Positions 4,694 through 6,282 of a DNA stretch of 6,282 nucleotides are shown here, in pieces (positions within the stretch are counted from its first letter, which is position 1; every line of letters begins with the position of its first letter). The translations under genes and the position numbers were made by a program. The notes under the pieces were generated by a model. That model saw only the letters and a list, made by a program, of their open reading frames with translations, was not told the DNA's origin and searched no databases. This DNA comes from Chitinophagaceae bacterium (GTDB lineage: Bacteria > Bacteroidota > Bacteroidia > Chitinophagales > Chitinophagaceae). The DNA lies in contig JAOQAL010000780.1 in the NCBI GenBank assembly GCA_025963615.1, positions 1 through 6,282 of the forward strand, in the 5' to 3' direction.

Positions 4694-5746
4694 GTGTTTG
4701 GTTTTTGTTTCAACATATTTCCTCCATTTCTCAATCACCGTCCGCATGTCATCCGGTATCGGGCTATTAAAGGAAATTTCTTTTTCTGTAGTGGGATGAA
4801 TAAAACCCAATGTCTTTGCATGCAAAGCCTGCCGGGGGCAGATCGCAAAACAATTTTCCACAAATTGTTTGTATTTGGTAAATACCGTGCCTTTTACAAT
4901 TTTATCACCGCCATAAAAATCATCATTGAATAATGGATGCCCGATATATTTCATGTGCACACGGATCTGATGGGTGCGACCGGTTTCAAGCACGCATTCT
5001 ACCAGTGTTACGTAATTAAACCGTTCCAATACCGTATAATGGGTTATAGCTTCCTTGCCGTGATCGCCTTCCGGGTAAGCGTCAAATAATTTACGCGAAC
5101 GGAGATTGCGGCCTACATGGGCTTTAATGGTCCCGCTATCATTTTTTAAATCACCCCAAACTAAAGCAACATATTTTCTTTTTACACTGTGGTCGTAAAA
5201 TTGTTTGGCAAGAAAGCTCATCGCTTTGTCCGTTTTGGCTAATGCCAGTAAGCCACTTGTATTTTTATCTATGCGGTGAACAAGACCCCAGCGCGGTAAG
5301 TTTTCATCAGTGATGCTGGGGTCTTCGCTTTTCAGGTGATATGCGATGCCATTGAGGAGGGTGCCCGAATAATTGCCGCTTCCGGGATGAACGACTAATC
5401 CCGGCGGCTTATTGATGATGATGATATCATGATCCTCATATTCGATATTAAGCGCCATGTTTTCGGGGATAATTTTCGTTTCTTCGGGGTTCATGTCCGA
5501 GAAAACAAGAATTTGGTCGAGGGCTCTTACTTTATAATTGGGACGAACTTCCTTGCCGTTAACAAGCACGAGTCCGGTATTGATTGATTGCTGCAGTTTA
5601 TTGCGGGTGGCGCCTTCAATACGATTCATCAGGAATTTATCCAGGCGATAGGGTTCCTGCCCCTTGTCAACGGAGAAACTAAAGCGTTCATATAATTCAT
5701 CTGTACTGTCCTGTAATTCCGGATCATTATTAAGTTCGTCTGCCAT
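4691..5746 (-). CDS. rluD: RluA/RluD-family 23S rRNA pseudouridine synthase
   Basis: This 351-residue protein has the usual two-domain layout. Residues about 33-80 form an S4 RNA-binding domain (RLDKFLMNRIEGATRNKLQQ region) after an acidic N-terminal tail. Residues about 100-330 form the pseudouridine synthase domain. The catalytic aspartate is D160 in H157-R-I-D-K-N-T-S-G, and the other conserved blocks are I-I-I-N-K-P-P-G-L-V-V-H-P-G (109-122) and G-R-T-H-Q-I-R-V-H (256-264). By family it converts uridines to pseudouridine, for RluD in helix 69 of 23S rRNA; the S4 domain favours RluD over RluA, but target sites are not proven here. The frame stays open for 44 more codons upstream to an ATG at 5878, but that stretch is unlike the family and contains the promoter, so I take the ATG at 5744-5746. 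It converges on the exported-protein gene and diverges from lipB. Confidence 0.93.
   Translation of the reverse strand: MADELNNDPELQDSTDELYERFSFSVDKGQEPYRLDKFLMNRIEGATRNKLQQSINTGLVLVNGKEVRPNYKVRALDQILVFSDMNPEETKIIPENMALNIEYEDHDIIIINKPPGLVVHPGSGNYSGTLLNGIAYHLKSEDPSITDENLPRWGLVHRIDKNTSGLLALAKTDKAMSFLAKQFYDHSVKRKYVALVWGDLKNDSGTIKAHVGRNLRSRKLFDAYPEGDHGKEAITHYTVLERFNYVTLVECVLETGRTHQIRVHMKYIGHPLFNDDFYGGDKIVKGTVFTKYKQFVENCFAICPRQALHAKTLGFIHPTTEKEISFNSPIPDDMRTVIEKWRKYVETKTKH
5282..5325. repeat. 11-bp perfect inverted repeat inside rluD
   Basis: AAGACCCCAGC (5282-5292) and GCTGGGGTCTT (5315-5325) are perfect complements with a 22-nt spacer. In the rluD mRNA this would form a stable G-C-rich stem just before the codons for the catalytic HRID motif. 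An 11-bp perfect match at this spacing is not expected often by chance in 6 kb. Confidence 0.6.
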
Positions 5747-5770
5747 TTCTTTGTTTTTGCTAAATTTTCG

Positions 5771-5803
5771 CAAAGGTAACAGTTGTGTGTTTACATTAGT
5801 AAA
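5771..5803 (-). promoter_or_regulatory. rluD promoter (minus strand)
   Basis: Read on the minus strand, TACCTTTG (5778-5771) matches TAnnTTTG exactly. At a 21-nt spacing lies TTTA (5803-5800), an imperfect match to the -33 TTTG. Transcription would begin about 20 nt before the ATG at 5746, which supports that start over the far upstream one. The -33 part lies within the plus-strand -7 box of lipB. Confidence 0.55.
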
Positions 5804-5807
5804 TTTG
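5800..5807 (+). promoter_or_regulatory. Probable lipB -7 box (plus strand)
   Basis: TAAATTTG followed by C is a perfect TAnnTTTG match and is the same octamer as in the def promoter. No TTG lies at the usual distance: the nearest, 5783-5785, leaves only 14 nt. The promoter may be weak or need an activator. It would give a leader of about 130 nt for lipB. Confidence 0.4.
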
Positions 5808-5821
5808 CAGGTTCTGGCAGA

Positions 5822-5872
5822 CCCGGCTTGTTTCCTGTAACCCTTATTTGCTATCGACGGAAACAAGCAGGG
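5822..5872. repeat. Long inverted repeat upstream of lipB
   Basis: GCTTGTTTCC (5826-5835) and GGAAACAAGC (5859-5868) are perfectly complementary over 10 bp. After one mismatch (5825/5869), CCC (5822-5824) pairs with GGG (5870-5872), so 13 pairs enclose a 23-nt loop. It falls within the predicted lipB leader and upstream of the rluD promoter. Confidence 0.65.
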
Positions 5873-5890
5873 ATTCATTAAAAAGATGCT

Positions 5891-5912
5891 TCATCCGCCG
5901 TTTGGCGGATGA
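5891..5912. repeat. 9-bp perfect hairpin upstream of lipB
   Basis: TCATCCGCC (5891-5899) and GGCGGATGA (5904-5912) form a perfect 9-bp stem with a GTTT loop. No T run follows on the plus strand; on the minus strand a T5 run comes only after six unpaired bases, so it is a poor terminator. Its compact GC-rich shape resembles intergenic palindromic (REP-like) elements. It ends 29 nt before the lipB start. Confidence 0.65.
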
Positions 5913-5941
5913 TAAAAACACATGGACAGCACCTGGTTCTG

Positions 5942-6282
5942 ATGGGTAAGCAAAACGTCATATTTCAAGATTTAGGACAGCGGAATTATCAATCTGCATG
6001 GGATTACCAGGAGCAGCTATTGAAGGAAAACGTCGGCAAAAAGTCGTTAGTGTATGGTGGGGAGCCGGGGGTACAAACCTCAGACCGGATTGTTAACGGG
6101 TCCAAAACGCATCCTTCAGACTCGCAAACCTGTCACTATCTCCTCTTCGTTGAGCATCCACCAGTATATACCCTGGGCAAAAGCGGCAAGATGGAAAACT
6201 TACTGATAGGCGAGCTGGGGATGACAGATAAAGACATTGAGTTTTATAAAACTAACCGGGGTGGCGATATTACTTTTCATGG
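5942..6282 (+). CDS. lipB: Octanoyl-[acyl carrier protein]:protein octanoyltransferase LipB (3' end missing)
   Basis: 113 complete codons are visible before the right edge. The segment V-E-H-P-P-V-Y-T-L-G-K-S-G (70-82) and the block R106-G-G-D-I-T-F-H113 are the hallmarks of LipB; the family's catalytic lysine and cysteine lie beyond the window. The enzyme moves octanoyl from acyl carrier protein to the lipoyl domains of 2-oxoacid dehydrogenases and the glycine cleavage H protein, and LipA then adds sulfur. ATG 5942 is chosen because V-I-F-Q-D-L-G-Q matches the expected family N-terminus; an in-frame ATG at 5909 would add 11 residues and begin inside the hairpin. Residues about 33-65 are longer and more polar than in most relatives. 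No Shine-Dalgarno is visible. The gene diverges from rluD across a 195-nt region. Confidence 0.93.
   Translation, partial: MGKQNVIFQDLGQRNYQSAWDYQEQLLKENVGKKSLVYGGEPGVQTSDRIVNGSKTHPSDSQTCHYLLFVEHPPVYTLGKSGKMENLLIGELGMTDKDIEFYKTNRGGDITFH

Noticed and set aside
5747..5878. 44-codon upstream extension of rluD to an ATG at 5878
   Set aside because: The sequence is unlike the family, covers the promoter and an inverted repeat, and homologs begin with an acidic tail like that after the ATG at 5746.
1..6282. Mobile element, CRISPR, toxin-antitoxin or biosynthetic cluster
   Set aside because: No transposase, integrase, regularly spaced repeats or matching gene pairs were seen; every sizeable gene but one is a known housekeeping or hydrolase family.

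Overview
The window looks like a chromosomal housekeeping segment from a member of the Bacteroidota, probably the family Chitinophagaceae. Three things point there. The protein sequences have the character of that group. Convincing Shine-Dalgarno sequences are almost absent, and several starts are TTG. TAnnTTTG boxes, the Bacteroidota -7 promoter element, sit in front of several genes. Base composition is moderate and even. No tRNA, rRNA, insertion sequence, CRISPR array or phage gene was seen.

Layout, left to right. (1) Nucleotides 1-869 carry the 3' part of a serine hydrolase of the beta-lactamase/6-aminohexanoate-dimer hydrolase type; its start lies outside the window. (2) A 152-nt gap leads to a TrmH/SpoU-type RNA 2'-O-methyltransferase (1022-1549). 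(3) An 89-nt gap contains a possible 26-codon membrane peptide that ends in an ATGA overlap with a UbiA/MqnP-like prenyltransferase (1639-2625). (4) ruvX (2650-3066) follows after 24 nt and starts with TTG. (5) def (3141-3722) has its own well-formed promoter and a leader made of three tandem octamers. It also starts with TTG and is followed after 6 nt by a gene for an unrecognised exported protein (3729-4667). (6) On the minus strand, rluD (4691-5746) converges on that gene with only 23 nt between the stops. (7) rluD diverges from lipB (5942 to the right edge, partial) across a 195-nt region with two back-to-back -7 boxes and two strong inverted repeats.

Most genes serve core information processing or cofactor supply: RNA methylation, pseudouridylation, removal of the N-formyl group from new proteins, pre-rRNA processing or Holliday-junction functions, quinone-type prenylation and lipoate attachment. 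They do not form one pathway. Likely transcription units are trmH-like/(small ORF)/prenyltransferase/ruvX, then def/exported protein, then rluD and lipB as a divergent pair.

I found no evidence for a new multi-gene system. The parts worth a second look are non-coding or structural: the rluD-lipB intergenic region, the octamer leader of def, a terminator-like hairpin with eight T inside the exported-protein gene, an 11-bp perfect inverted repeat inside rluD, a roughly 30-40 residue insertion in the prenyltransferase, and the coupled small ORF in front of it.
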